Source: Microbacterium sp. W4I20 (lineage in GTDB: Bacteria; Actinomycetota; Actinomycetes; Actinomycetales; Microbacteriaceae). Taken from it: a stretch of 64,000 nucleotides of DNA. The notes beneath the pieces are model-generated. The model made no database searches. It worked only from the letters and a program-made list of their open reading frames with translations, and was not told the DNA's origin. The stretch spans positions 2,914,001-2,978,000 of the forward strand of contig NZ_JAUSYB010000001.1 of the NCBI RefSeq assembly GCF_030816505.1, given 5' to 3'. A program made the translations under genes and the position numbers. This document shows, piece by piece, positions 41,280 to 49,704 of the stretch (position 1 is the stretch's first letter; each line of letters opens with the position of its first letter).

Positions 41280-43445
41280 TCAGTCCTCGACGGCCGTGAG
41301 GTGCAGGAGCATCGCCTGGCTGGGGTTGAGCACCGGCAGCGGCAAGCCCTGCTCGAGCACGGCTCCTGTGCAGACGAGGTCGTCCGTCTGCCGCAGCCAG
41401 GACGGGTCTTCGACCTGGTGCCGGCTCGCCGCACCGACCTCGTCGCGCACCCGTACGCGGTAGAGCGTCCGGGGGTCGAGCCCCGGGATGGGCACGCGTG
41501 GAGTCTGGGCGACGCCGCTGGTCTCGGTGCGGACCCAGGCGAACAGCGCCTCGCGTCGGTCATGCGCGACGATGCCGTGCAGCAGCGCGCCGTCGTCGAC
41601 AGCGTCTGCGCGAACCGTGACGCCGGAATGGATGAGACCCCGCAGCTCCTTGTACAGCGCGGCCCAGGCGGCGATCCCGCGACGCTCGTCCGCGGTCGCC
41701 GCATCGATGTCCCACTCCAGGCCCGCGTGGCCGAACAGGGCGGTGATCGCCCGGAACGAGAACGACGCATGGCGATGCGTGGTGTGGGACTCGGCGGCGC
41801 CGATGTGCGAGCCGATCAGCTCGGGTGGCAGCAGGGTCTGTGTCCAGCGCTGGATGCTCTGCCGCTCGACGGGGTCGTTGCAGTCCGAGGCCCAGACGCG
41901 GTCGGTGCGCGCGAGGATGCCGAGATCGACTCGCGCGCCCCCGCTCGCGCACGACTCGATCTCGAGCAGCGGATGCCGTCGCCGGAGCTCGTCGAGCACG
42001 CGGTAGACGGCCTCAGTGTGTGCCCGTACTCGCCGGTCGCCGCGCACCCCCAGGGCGGCGTGGAGGTCGCGGTTGTGATCCCACTTCACGAAGTCGACGG
42101 CGGCCTCGGTGATCACCGCGTCGAGGCGTTCGATCACGTGGGCGGCCACCTCCTCGCTGGAGAAGTCGAGCACGAACTGATGGCGCGACTCGAGCCGGTG
42201 GTCTTCGCCCAGGAGCCAGTCCGGATGCTCGCGGGCGAGATCCGAGTCGGGATTGACCATCTCGGGTTCGAACCAGAGGCCGAACTGCATGCCCAGGTCG
42301 TGCACCCGGTCGGACAGTGGCCGGAGCCCGCCGGGCCAGACGTCGTCGTCGACGAACCAGTCGCCGAGGCCGGCATGGTCGTCGCGGCGCCCGCGGAACC
42401 AGCCGTCGTCGAGCACGAACCGCTCGATCCCGAGCTCGGCGGCTGAGGCGGCCAGGCCGGTCAGGGTGTCGAGGTCATGCTCGAAGTAGACCGCCTCCCA
42501 TGTGTTCAGGAGCAGTGGCCGCGGTGAGCGGGGGTGGCCGGCGCGGGCACGGATGGAGGAGTGCAGACGCGCGGTGACGCCGTCGATGCCCTCGTCGCTC
42601 CAGATGAACAGGGCGTCCGGCGATCGGTGCGTCTCGCCCGGCTGCAGGCGGACCTCGCCGGCGTCGATGAGCTCGCCCGTACCCAGCACGGCGCGATGCA
42701 CGCCGGCACCCTCGGGGAGGCGTTCGACGAGGGTCTCCTGGTTGCCGCTCCACGCGAGGTGCGCGGCCCAGATCTCGCCGGCGCGGAATCGGAAGCCCGC
42801 GGTTCCCGCCATCGTCAGCAGTGACGCGTCGTGTCCGGGGCGGCCGCGCCGGGAGGAGCGCAGCCAGGTGCCGTCGTGGATCGTCGTGCGCTGGGGGCGG
42901 CGCTCGTTGGTCCAGCGCCCGGAGAAGTCCAGCACCTCCTCGGCGCGGCCGGGCAGGGGGAGGAGGGCGCGGGCGGCGCGGATGTCGATCTGCCGGTCGG
43001 TCGTGTTGCGGATCTCGATCGCGGCGTGCAGGATGCCGGCAGCGTCGAGACGGTAGGCGAACGCCACCTCGGCGAATGATGAGGCGTCACGGAGCGTGAA
43101 GCGCACGTCCGACTCCGCGGCATCCGTGGCGATCAGCGTGAAGCCGTCGATGACGGCATCCGCGCTGTCCGCCTCGATCGCCGGCGTTCCCGACCAGCCG
43201 TGCGCGCGTCCGGCGGCGATCGAGAACGACCGCGGGATGTCGAGCGAGCTGTTCATCACGGCAGGCGTGGCGGTGGCGAGCATGCCGGCGACGTCATCGT
43301 CGCCGAGTGCGCGGCCCCAGTGCACGAGGGAGGGCGTGCCGAAGGAGTCGGCGGCGAACACCACGCTGACCCCCGCGCGGCGAAGGTGCGCGAGAGCGGG
43401 CGACCCGAGCGCATCGATGCGCGGAAGGGCGATACTTGACGTCAT
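41280..43445 (-). CDS. GH36 alpha-galactosidase
   Basis: 721 residues. N-terminal beta-supersandwich, then the catalytic barrel with LLLNTWEAVYFEHD, FVLDDGWFRGRRDD, GLWFEPEMVNPDSDL, FVKWDHNRD (nucleophile Asp456), ESCASGGARVDLG and RVWASDCNDPVERQSIQ (acid/base Asp). This is the complete signature of GH36 subgroup I enzymes. No signal peptide; it acts in the cytosol on imported galactosides. It lies upstream of the ABC operon on the same strand, with its own promoter region at 43446-43500. Confidence 0.93.
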   Translation of the reverse strand: MTSSIALPRIDALGSPALAHLRRAGVSVVFAADSFGTPSLVHWGRALGDDDVAGMLATATPAVMNSSLDIPRSFSIAAGRAHGWSGTPAIEADSADAVIDGFTLIATDAAESDVRFTLRDASSFAEVAFAYRLDAAGILHAAIEIRNTTDRQIDIRAARALLPLPGRAEEVLDFSGRWTNERRPQRTTIHDGTWLRSSRRGRPGHDASLLTMAGTAGFRFRAGEIWAAHLAWSGNQETLVERLPEGAGVHRAVLGTGELIDAGEVRLQPGETHRSPDALFIWSDEGIDGVTARLHSSIRARAGHPRSPRPLLLNTWEAVYFEHDLDTLTGLAASAAELGIERFVLDDGWFRGRRDDHAGLGDWFVDDDVWPGGLRPLSDRVHDLGMQFGLWFEPEMVNPDSDLAREHPDWLLGEDHRLESRHQFVLDFSSEEVAAHVIERLDAVITEAAVDFVKWDHNRDLHAALGVRGDRRVRAHTEAVYRVLDELRRRHPLLEIESCASGGARVDLGILARTDRVWASDCNDPVERQSIQRWTQTLLPPELIGSHIGAAESHTTHRHASFSFRAITALFGHAGLEWDIDAATADERRGIAAWAALYKELRGLIHSGVTVRADAVDDGALLHGIVAHDRREALFAWVRTETSGVAQTPRVPIPGLDPRTLYRVRVRDEVGAASRHQVEDPSWLRQTDDLVCTGAVLEQGLPLPVLNPSQAMLLHLTAVED

Positions 43446-43505
43446 AAATTAATCATCCGGGTTCGCGCGAGCGCGCGCAAGCCGGAGAGCCGTTCGAGTG
43501 ATGGA

Positions 43506-43542
43506 TTGACAGTATTATTGTCCTAAAGCAATAATACTGTCA
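43506..43542 (+). promoter_or_regulatory. consensus promoter embedded in a 14-bp-arm palindrome
   Basis: TGACAGTATTATTG (43507-43520) and CAATAATACTGTCA (43529-43542) form a perfect dyad with an 8-nt centre, strikingly AT-rich for this genome. TTGACA (43506-43511) and AATAAT (43530-43535), 18 bp apart, are near-consensus -35 and -10. The right arm ends on the A of the start codon 6 nt after the -10, so the mRNA should be leaderless and blocked when the dyad is occupied. Confidence 0.7.
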
Positions 43543-44228
43543 TGGTCAAGCTCAGCGTTCCGCAGACTGCCGAACAACTCGGGGTGTCGCAGCAGCGTGT
43601 GCGCGCGATGATCGCCGCCGGACAGATCGACGCCGAACGTGTGGCGGGTCGCTGGTTCGTCGAAGCTGCCAGTCTCTCGATGGGACGGCGGCGGCCGGGG
43701 CAGCCGTACAGTTCGCGCATCGCGTGGGCGCTCATCGGCGTGGCGGAGGGCGAGCAGCCCTCTCTCTTGTCGCAGTCGGAGCGTTCTCGAGTTCGTTCGC
43801 GCTGGCGGAAGCTGATCGAGGATCCCCATGCGGTGGCGTCACTGCCGACTCTCCTGTCCCGCCGTGGTCGCCGGATGCGGTTGTCCGCGCCCGAACCCCT
43901 GGGACTGCTCGATGATCCACGCTTCGTCCGTTCGGGCAGAAGCGACACGCGATCGGGCGTGGCCGTCCGCGGCTATGCCGAGGGGTACCTCAGCGAGCGA
44001 GACCTGAGCGCTTTCGAAGTCGAGCACTTCCTGGTGCCCGCAGAAGGACTGGAGAACGTGTTGCTGCGGGTCGTCCCGGAGCGCGTCAGTGCACCGATGG
44101 TCAACTCCACAGCGCCGTGGCTCGCGGTCACCGCTGACCTCGCCGACGCGGGAGCCCGAGAGCGGCAGCAGGCGCAAGCCTTGTGGGATGGGCAGATCTC
44201 CCGAATGGATGCCGGCGACCATGCCTGA
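43542..44228 (+). CDS. HTH-domain protein, probable antitoxin of an AbiE-like (type IV) pair
   Basis: 228 residues. The N-terminal excisionase/MerR-like helix-turn-helix (VPQTAEQLGVSQQRVRAMIA, about 6-30) is followed by WFVEAASL. The remainder is a basic, helical domain with no recognised motif. In actinobacteria such proteins are often encoded directly before AbiEii-type nucleotidyltransferases, as here, so it is probably the antitoxin and its own repressor at the overlapping palindrome. This is inference from context. Its stop overlaps the next start by 8 nt. Confidence 0.65.
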   Translation: MVKLSVPQTAEQLGVSQQRVRAMIAAGQIDAERVAGRWFVEAASLSMGRRRPGQPYSSRIAWALIGVAEGEQPSLLSQSERSRVRSRWRKLIEDPHAVASLPTLLSRRGRRMRLSAPEPLGLLDDPRFVRSGRSDTRSGVAVRGYAEGYLSERDLSAFEVEHFLVPAEGLENVLLRVVPERVSAPMVNSTAPWLAVTADLADAGARERQQAQALWDGQISRMDAGDHA

Positions 44229-44756
44229 CATCGTCGTGTTGCCACCCATGACCTCGGCGCAAGAAGCGGGTTCGTGCCGGTCTTCAGTGCTGACAATGTG
44301 CAACACAGATGGGTGCGCGGAGATGCTGTCATCGACGTCCTGATTCCCCGTCATCTCGGACTTCGCGCCTCTCGACGCCGCGGTGCGCTCGGTGGGCGAA
44401 CCATCGAGACTCCTGGCGCACAGAAGGTACTCAATCGGACCGAGAAGATCGCTGTCCGCGCGGGCGACCGCGAGAGCGACGTGCTCCGTCCGAGCCTGGT
44501 GGGCGCCATCATCGGCAAGGCTGCCGCTTTCACCGTCATGCTCGATCGGGACCGCGACAGGCACCTCGGGGATCTCGTCGTGCTCGCCAGTCTGCTGCGC
44601 TCGTCGGATCTGCGCGGCGCTTCTCTCGATACACGCGAGCGCGCGCTCGTGATCAACGCTGTCGGCGCGGCCCGTGCGAACCCTGCGGCATGGGCATATG
44701 TGGCAAACGGTTCGGAGGCTCTCTCGAGGGCCTTGCTACTCACGCGGCGCTCGTGA
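44221..44756 (+). pseudogene. remnant of an AbiEii-like nucleotidyltransferase toxin
   Basis: From ATG 44221 the frame reads MPDIVVLPPMTSAQEAGS and then ends early. From about 44268 another frame reads GFVPVFSADNVQHRWVRGDA, VIDVLIPRHLG, GAQKVLNRTEKIAV and RPSLVGAIIGKAAA, which matches the C-terminal half of actinobacterial AbiEii-like proteins. The piece expected between, with the nucleotidyltransferase signature, is missing in all frames. An internal deletion at about 44263-44275 would explain both the loss and the frame change. The toxin is therefore probably inactive. Confidence 0.7.
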
Positions 44757-44792
44757 TGACACTGCATCGCGCAGAGGTCGAAGCGTTGATCA

Positions 44793-44868
44793 GGTGGAGG
44801 GGCTGACGGGAATCGAACCCGCGCTATCTGCTTGGGAAGCAGAAGTTCTGCCATTGAACTACAGCCCC
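44793..44868 (-). tRNA. tRNA-Gly (anticodon CCC)
   Basis: A 76-nt cloverleaf on the minus strand: acceptor GGGGCTG/CAGCCCC, D-arm with AGTTCAATGGCAGA, anticodon stem TCTGC/GCAGA with loop TTCCCAA (anticodon CCC, reads GGG), T-arm GCGGGTTCGATTCCCGT, discriminator T and encoded CCA (44793-44795 on the + strand as TGG). Confidence 0.95.
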
Positions 44869-44950
44869 GTACCCGCTCGAGGAGCAGGTGCACGCAAGCC
44901 TACCCGCCCGCCGCCCGATGGCAAAAGCACGTCGGGCGGCGGGGGATGGC

Positions 44951-46213
44951 TCAGGCGATGGTGTCCAGCGGATGCTCGAGCAGCTCGGTGAGCCGCGCGA
45001 GGAACCGCGCGGCGAGGGCTCCGTCGATGATGCGGTGGTCGGCGGAGAGCGTGTACCGCATGCGGTGCCGCACCTCCACCGTGCCGTCGACCACGGTCGG
45101 CTCGGCGCGGGCGGCCCCGACCGCGAGGATCGCGCCCTCCGGCGGGTTGATGATCGCAGTGAACTGCTCGACCCCGAACATGCCCAGGTTGCTGATCGTG
45201 AACGTGCCGCCGGACATGTCGTCCGGCGTGAGGCTGCGCTCCTTTGCACGTGTCGCGAGATCGCGGACCTCGCCGGCGATCTGCGAGGCGGGCTTCGCGT
45301 CGGCATCCGAGATCACGGGCACGACGAGTCCGGCATCCGAGGCGATCGCGACGCCGATGTTCACCCGCCCATGCTGGAGCGTCTCGCCGCGACCCTCGGG
45401 CGAGTACGAGGCGTTCACACCCGGAAAGGCGCGGAGCGCGATCGCGCACGCACGGACCACCAGGTCGTTCACGCTGATCCGCGGACGATCGGACGCGTCG
45501 AGCCGGGCGTTGAGCTGCGCGCGCAGCGCGAGGAGGTCGTCGACCATCGCCCCGGACGTCACCATGAAGTGCGGGATGCTCGCCGCACTCTCGGTGAGGC
45601 GTCGACTGATCACCTGCCGGGTCTTGTCGAACGGCACGGCGGTCGACTCCCGACGGTCGCCAGGGCCCGATCGCGGCGCGCGCTCCGCGGCGCTCTTGTC
45701 GGAATCGGATGCTGCGCCCTGGGGTGTCTCGTCCTGCGACGCGACCTGCTCCAGGTCGGCGCGGATGATCCGTCCGCCCGGGCCGGAACCCGCGATCTGT
45801 GTCAGGTCGATCGCGTGCTCCTTGGCGAGTCGGCGCACCAGGGGTGTGGCGAGTGTGCGCGCTTCGGGTTCCACCCGTCGCTCTGCGGGAGCGCGCTCCT
45901 CGTCGGCCGGCAATGTGTCCGGCCCGGCCGGCGACGCCTCTGGCTCGGCCGCGACCTCCGCCGCGGGTGTCGACGGCTTCCCGTCATCGAGGTGCGCGAT
46001 GACCATGCCGATCGTGGCCTGGTCGCCCTCCGGCACCAGGATGTCCTTCAGGATCCCGGCCTCGTAGGCCTCGTATTCCATGGTGGCCTTGTCGGTCTCG
46101 ATCTCGACGAGGATGTCGCCGATCGCGACCGGGTCGCCGGGCTTCTTGTGCCAGGCGGCGATCGCCCCCTCTTCCATGGTGTCGGAGAGGCGGGGCATGA
46201 GGATGTCGATCAT
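44951..46213 (-). CDS. dihydrolipoamide acyltransferase (E2) of a 2-oxoacid dehydrogenase complex
   Basis: 420 residues. The N-terminal lipoyl domain has ETDKATMEYEA (lipoylated Lys42). A Pro/Ala/Glu linker is followed by the peripheral-subunit-binding domain (ATPLVRRLAKEHAIDLTQIAGSGPGGRI) and the catalytic domain with LSADHRIIDGA (His393, Asp397). It transfers the acyl group from E1 to CoA. Last gene of the E1alpha-E1beta-E2 operon, 12 nt after E1beta. E3 is not encoded here. Confidence 0.93.
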   Translation of the reverse strand: MIDILMPRLSDTMEEGAIAAWHKKPGDPVAIGDILVEIETDKATMEYEAYEAGILKDILVPEGDQATIGMVIAHLDDGKPSTPAAEVAAEPEASPAGPDTLPADEERAPAERRVEPEARTLATPLVRRLAKEHAIDLTQIAGSGPGGRIIRADLEQVASQDETPQGAASDSDKSAAERAPRSGPGDRRESTAVPFDKTRQVISRRLTESAASIPHFMVTSGAMVDDLLALRAQLNARLDASDRPRISVNDLVVRACAIALRAFPGVNASYSPEGRGETLQHGRVNIGVAIASDAGLVVPVISDADAKPASQIAGEVRDLATRAKERSLTPDDMSGGTFTISNLGMFGVEQFTAIINPPEGAILAVGAARAEPTVVDGTVEVRHRMRYTLSADHRIIDGALAARFLARLTELLEHPLDTIA

Positions 46214-46225
46214 CGGAAGGTCCTT

Positions 46226-47221
46226 CTACGCGCGGTGGTCGACGGCGGCGAGGGTCTGCCGGATGGCGGCGACCACGTCGTCGGATGAGGGGAGCGCCGC
46301 GGTCTCCAGCGGCTTGGAGTAGGGGAGCGGCACCTCGGCCATGGCGACGCGACGGACTGGAGCATCCAGCCAGTCGAACGCGCCGTCCGAGATCGTCGCG
46401 GCGATCTCGGCGCCGATGCCGTACGTGAGCCAGTCGTCCTCGAGCACGACGGCGCAGTGCGTCTTCCGCACGGAGGCGACGACCGTCTCGCGGTCGAGCG
46501 GGCGGAGGCTCCGGAGGTCGACGACTTCGACCGAGATGCCGTCGCTCGCGGCCAGACGCTCCGCGACCTCGAGGGCCACGGCCGCCATCCGCGAGTAGGC
46601 GACGACCGTGATGTCGGCGCCTTCTCTGGTGACCGCGGCGCGGCCGATCTCGGCGGGGGTGTCGTCGTCGGGCACCTCGCCCTTCGTGTTGTACAGCGCC
46701 AGGTTCTCGAGGAAGAGCACGGGGTCGTCGTCGCGGATCGCCGCGAGCAGCAGGGCTTTGGCGTCGGCCGGGCTCGAGGGTGCGACGACCTTCATGCCCG
46801 GCACGAATGCGTAGTACAGCTCGATGTTCTGCGAGTGCGTCGCGCCGAGCTGCTGCCCGCCGCCGCCGGGGGTGCGGATGACGAGCGGCACGCGCGCCTG
46901 GCCGCCGAACATGCCGTAGATCTTGGCGGCATGGTTCACGATCTGGTCGAGCGCGAGCAGCGAGAAGTTGATGGTCATGATCTCGACGACGGGTCGAAGA
47001 CCGAGCATGGCGGCGCCGATCGCGGCACCGGTGAAGCCCTCCTCGGCTATGGGGGTGTCGCGTACCCGCTTCTCGCCGAACTCCTCGAGCAGCCCCGCGG
47101 TGATCTTGTAGGAGCCTTCGAAGACGCCGATCTCCTCGCCGAGCAGCAGCACGTCGGAGTCGCGCTGCATCTCCGCGCGCAGAGTGTCGTGCAGGGCCTG
47201 GCGGTAGGACATGATGCTCAT
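46226..47221 (-). CDS. 2-oxoacid/acetoin dehydrogenase E1 beta subunit
   Basis: 331 residues, transketolase-like pyrimidine-binding domain and C-terminal domain: LLGEEIGVFEGSYKITAGL (conserved Glu that activates ThDP), DTPIAEEGFTGAAIGAAM, PGGGGQQLGATHSQ and VDLRSLRPLD. It forms an alpha2beta2 E1 with the upstream gene. The start at 47221 overlaps the E1alpha stop by 4 nt; ATG 47212 is also possible. The sequence does not decide between pyruvate, branched-chain acid and acetoin. Confidence 0.92.
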   Translation of the reverse strand: MSIMSYRQALHDTLRAEMQRDSDVLLLGEEIGVFEGSYKITAGLLEEFGEKRVRDTPIAEEGFTGAAIGAAMLGLRPVVEIMTINFSLLALDQIVNHAAKIYGMFGGQARVPLVIRTPGGGGQQLGATHSQNIELYYAFVPGMKVVAPSSPADAKALLLAAIRDDDPVLFLENLALYNTKGEVPDDDTPAEIGRAAVTREGADITVVAYSRMAAVALEVAERLAASDGISVEVVDLRSLRPLDRETVVASVRKTHCAVVLEDDWLTYGIGAEIAATISDGAFDWLDAPVRRVAMAEVPLPYSKPLETAALPSSDDVVAAIRQTLAAVDHRA

Positions 47222-48342
47222 GCGGATGCTCCGTTCGGGGCGAAGGGTGCGGTGGGCGCGGAGGCGAAGGGTGCGGGGTCGAACAGCGGCTCCCCGGGGA
47301 GGCGCCGCGAGTCGTTCGGCACCGGCGTGGCGTAGGTGTAGTCGAAGAGGGTGTCGACCGACGGGTGCGGGCTGGCCTCGGCGAACGCGACGGCGGCGGC
47401 CACGGCATCCATCGCCTCCGCGTCGATCTCGGCGATCATCGCGTCGGTGAGAATCCCCTGGCCCGCCAGGCGGGCGGCGAAGGCCGCGACGGGATCGGCG
47501 GCCTTGAGCGCTTCGGCCTCCTCCCGCGTGCGGTACTTGGCGGGGTCGACGACCGAGTGGCCTTTCAGCCGTTCGCTGACCGTCTCCAGCAGGAACGGCT
47601 TGCCCGCCCGCGCCGACGACAGCGCGGCGGCGGCAGCCTCGCGCACGGCGACCGGGTCGTTGCCGTCGACGCGGGCCGACGCCATCCGGTACGACGCCGC
47701 GCGCTTGTAGAGCTCCGGTTCGCCGGAGGCCTTCTCGACGGTCGTGCCCATGCCGAGCCCGTTGTTGACGACCACGTAGACGATCGGGAGGTCCCAGAGC
47801 GCGGCGATGTTGAGCGATTCGTGGAAGGCGCCGATGTTCGTGGTGCCGTCGCCCATCACGCAGACGACGGCCTCGGTCCCCGCGCGGTAGTCGATCGCGA
47901 GTGCGGCGCCGGTGGCGAGTGGAACCTGCCCGCCCACGATGCCGTAGCCGCCGAGCAGCCGGGCCTCGAGGTCGAACAGGTGCATCGAGCCGCCCCATCC
48001 CTTCGAGACGCCGTCGCGGCGGCCGTAGAGCTCCGCCATGATGCGCCCGGGATCGATGCCGCGGCCGATCGCGTAGCCGTGCTCGCGGTAGTTCGTGAAC
48101 AGGTAGTCGGTCGGCTCCATCGCCGCCATGAGGCCGGTGACCGTGGCCTCCTCGCCGAGGTTCAGGTGGCAGTAGCCGCCGATCTCGGCCTGCGTATAGG
48201 CGCGTGCTGCGCGCTCCTCGAATCGACGGATCAGCACCATCTGGCGGTAGAAGTCGAGGAGGTCGCCGGACGCGGTCTCGATCGGTTCTGGGGTGGACGG
48301 GGCGGTGGTGCGCTTCCGGGGCGCTGATGTGCGCGCGGCCAT
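47218..48342 (-). CDS. 2-oxoacid/acetoin dehydrogenase E1 alpha subunit
   Basis: 374 residues. ThDP-binding fold with RRFEERAARAYTQAEIGGYCHLNLGEEA, NYREHGYAIGRG and the motif VMGDGTTNIGAFHESLNIAALWDLPIVYVVVNN, which binds the diphosphate and Mg. SKGWGGSMHLFD and YGIVGGQVPLA fit the acetoin/pyruvate E1 branch. ATG 48342 follows GAGGAG. First gene of the complex operon, divergent from a TetR gene with a dyad between. Confidence 0.92.
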   Translation of the reverse strand: MAARTSAPRKRTTAPSTPEPIETASGDLLDFYRQMVLIRRFEERAARAYTQAEIGGYCHLNLGEEATVTGLMAAMEPTDYLFTNYREHGYAIGRGIDPGRIMAELYGRRDGVSKGWGGSMHLFDLEARLLGGYGIVGGQVPLATGAALAIDYRAGTEAVVCVMGDGTTNIGAFHESLNIAALWDLPIVYVVVNNGLGMGTTVEKASGEPELYKRAASYRMASARVDGNDPVAVREAAAAALSSARAGKPFLLETVSERLKGHSVVDPAKYRTREEAEALKAADPVAAFAARLAGQGILTDAMIAEIDAEAMDAVAAAVAFAEASPHPSVDTLFDYTYATPVPNDSRRLPGEPLFDPAPFASAPTAPFAPNGASA

Positions 48343-48403
48343 TCGGAACTCCTCTCGCCGTGCTCGGGTGGAGCACGCTGCGGGTCGATCGGGCATCGGG
48401 TAA

Positions 48404-48427
48404 TAATGACACGATACCGTCTCATTA
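48404..48427. promoter_or_regulatory. TetR-type operator between E1alpha and TetR genes
   Basis: TAATGACACG (48404-48413) and CGTCTCATTA (48418-48427) form an inverted repeat with one mismatch and a 4-nt centre, the only strong dyad in the 131-nt divergent region. Confidence 0.65.
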
Positions 48428-48473
48428 TAGAATGGGAGCCGCTGCGGATCACGCAGCGTGATGCGGAGGGATC

Positions 48474-49088
48474 ATGACGGCCACGTCACCGAGCACGCCG
48501 CGCAAGCGCGGGCGTCCGACGGCTGCGGAACAGGCAGAGCGTCAGGATCAGATCCTGGATGCCGCCACGGCGCTGTTCGTCGCGCGCGGGCTCGGTCAGG
48601 TGACGATCGACGAGATCGCCGCCGCGGCACAGGTCACGAAGCGCACGATCTACACCTACTTCGGTGACAAGGCGGAGGTGTTCACCGCCGTGATCGAGCG
48701 GTTCCGAGGCCGTGCGCTCTCGGAACAGGATGCCGAGCATACGAGCCTGCTCGATGTCGCGGCGCATCTGGTGCTCGTGCTGCACGCCGACGACGCCGTC
48801 GGCATGCATCGGCTCATGATCGGCGAATCCGCGCAGTTCCCCGAGCTCGCGGCAGCCTTCTACTCCAGCGGTCCGCAGGGATACATCGCGAGCCTGGAGA
48901 CGTATCTCGACGGTCGAGCAGCGTCGGCCGAGGCGCTCTTCGGGCTCCTGCTCGGCGAGGCGCACCGTCGTCGGCTGCTCGGTCTCGACCCGGCGCCGAC
49001 CGAAGCGGCGGCACGGGCTCACGCGCAGAGTGTTCTCGAGGTCTTCAGGCTCGAGGGGGACGGGACCGCGAGCGAGCGCCCGCACTAG
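48474..49088 (+). CDS. TetR-family regulator of the dehydrogenase operon
   Basis: 204 residues. KRGRPTAAEQAERQDQILDAATALF begins the HTH (about 20-65), with VTIDEIAAAAQVTKRTIYTYFGDKAEVF as recognition part. The C-terminal domain is of the AefR-like type (TetR_C). GGAGG lies 7 nt before the ATG. It is divergent from the E1alpha-E1beta-E2 operon and probably represses it at 48404-48427. Confidence 0.88.
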   Translation: MTATSPSTPRKRGRPTAAEQAERQDQILDAATALFVARGLGQVTIDEIAAAAQVTKRTIYTYFGDKAEVFTAVIERFRGRALSEQDAEHTSLLDVAAHLVLVLHADDAVGMHRLMIGESAQFPELAAAFYSSGPQGYIASLETYLDGRAASAEALFGLLLGEAHRRRLLGLDPAPTEAAARAHAQSVLEVFRLEGDGTASERPH

Positions 49089-49091
49089 GCT
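49086..49091 (+). promoter_or_regulatory. -10 element of leaderless dcd
   Basis: TAGGCT ends exactly 6 nt before the GTG start, with no ribosome binding site, so transcription should begin on the start codon. Confidence 0.55.
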
Positions 49092-49097
49092 GAACCC

Positions 49098-49703
49098 GTG
49101 CTTCTCAGCGATCGCGACATCAGGGCAGAACTCGCATCCGGCCGCGTCGGCCTCGACCCGCACGAGCCGGAGATGATCCAGCCGTCGAGCATCGACGTGC
49201 GCCTCGACCGGTACTTCCGGCTGTTCGACAACCACAAGTATCCGTTCATCGATCCCGCGGAGGATCAGCCGGAGCTCACGCGTCTCATCGAGGTGAAGCC
49301 GGATGAGCCCTTCATCCTGCACCCCGGGGAGTTCGCGCTCGGAGCGACGTTCGAGCAGGTCAGTCTTCCCGACGACGTCGCCGCCCGGCTCGAGGGCAAG
49401 TCATCACTCGGACGCCTGGGACTGATCACCCACTCCACCGCCGGCTTCATCGACCCCGGCTTCACCGGCCACGTCACCCTCGAGCTGGCGAATGTCGCGA
49501 CCCTGCCGATCAAGCTCTGGCCCGGGATGAAGATCGGGCAACTGTGCTTCTTCCGGCTCACCTCGCCGGCGGAGACCCCGTACGGATCGGGCCCGTACGG
49601 CAACCGGTACCAGGGGCAGCGGGGGCCGACGGCATCCCGCTCCTTCCAGAATTTCCACAAGACGGACGTCGGCATCACCGACGTCGGAGCAGTCGGAGGC
49701 TGA
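49098..49703 (+). CDS. dcd: dCTP deaminase
   Basis: 201 residues, nearly the usual actinobacterial length. [25 protein letters not shown] (KSSLGR at 101-106), [18 protein letters not shown] (catalytic Glu129) and [12 protein letters not shown] identify it. Deaminates dCTP, supplying dUTP or, in the bifunctional mycobacterial type, dUMP directly; the sequence does not separate these here. GTG start, leaderless promoter. The next gene starts 1 nt after the stop. Confidence 0.94.
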   Translation: MLLSDRDIRAELASGRVGLDPHEPEMIQPSSIDVRLDRYFRLFDNHKYPFIDPAEDQPELTRLIEVKPDEPFILHPGEFALGATFEQVSLPDDVAARLEGKSSLGRLGLITHSTAGFIDPGFTGHVTLELANVATLPIKLWPGMKIGQLCFFRLTSPAETPYGSGPYGNRYQGQRGPTASRSFQNFHKTDVGITDVGAVGG

Positions 49704-49704
49704 G

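Noticed and set aside
43446..44792. Genomic island with att sites at tRNA-Gly
   Set aside because: No integrase and no repeat of the tRNA 3' end was found around 43446; only the position beside the tRNA is suggestive.
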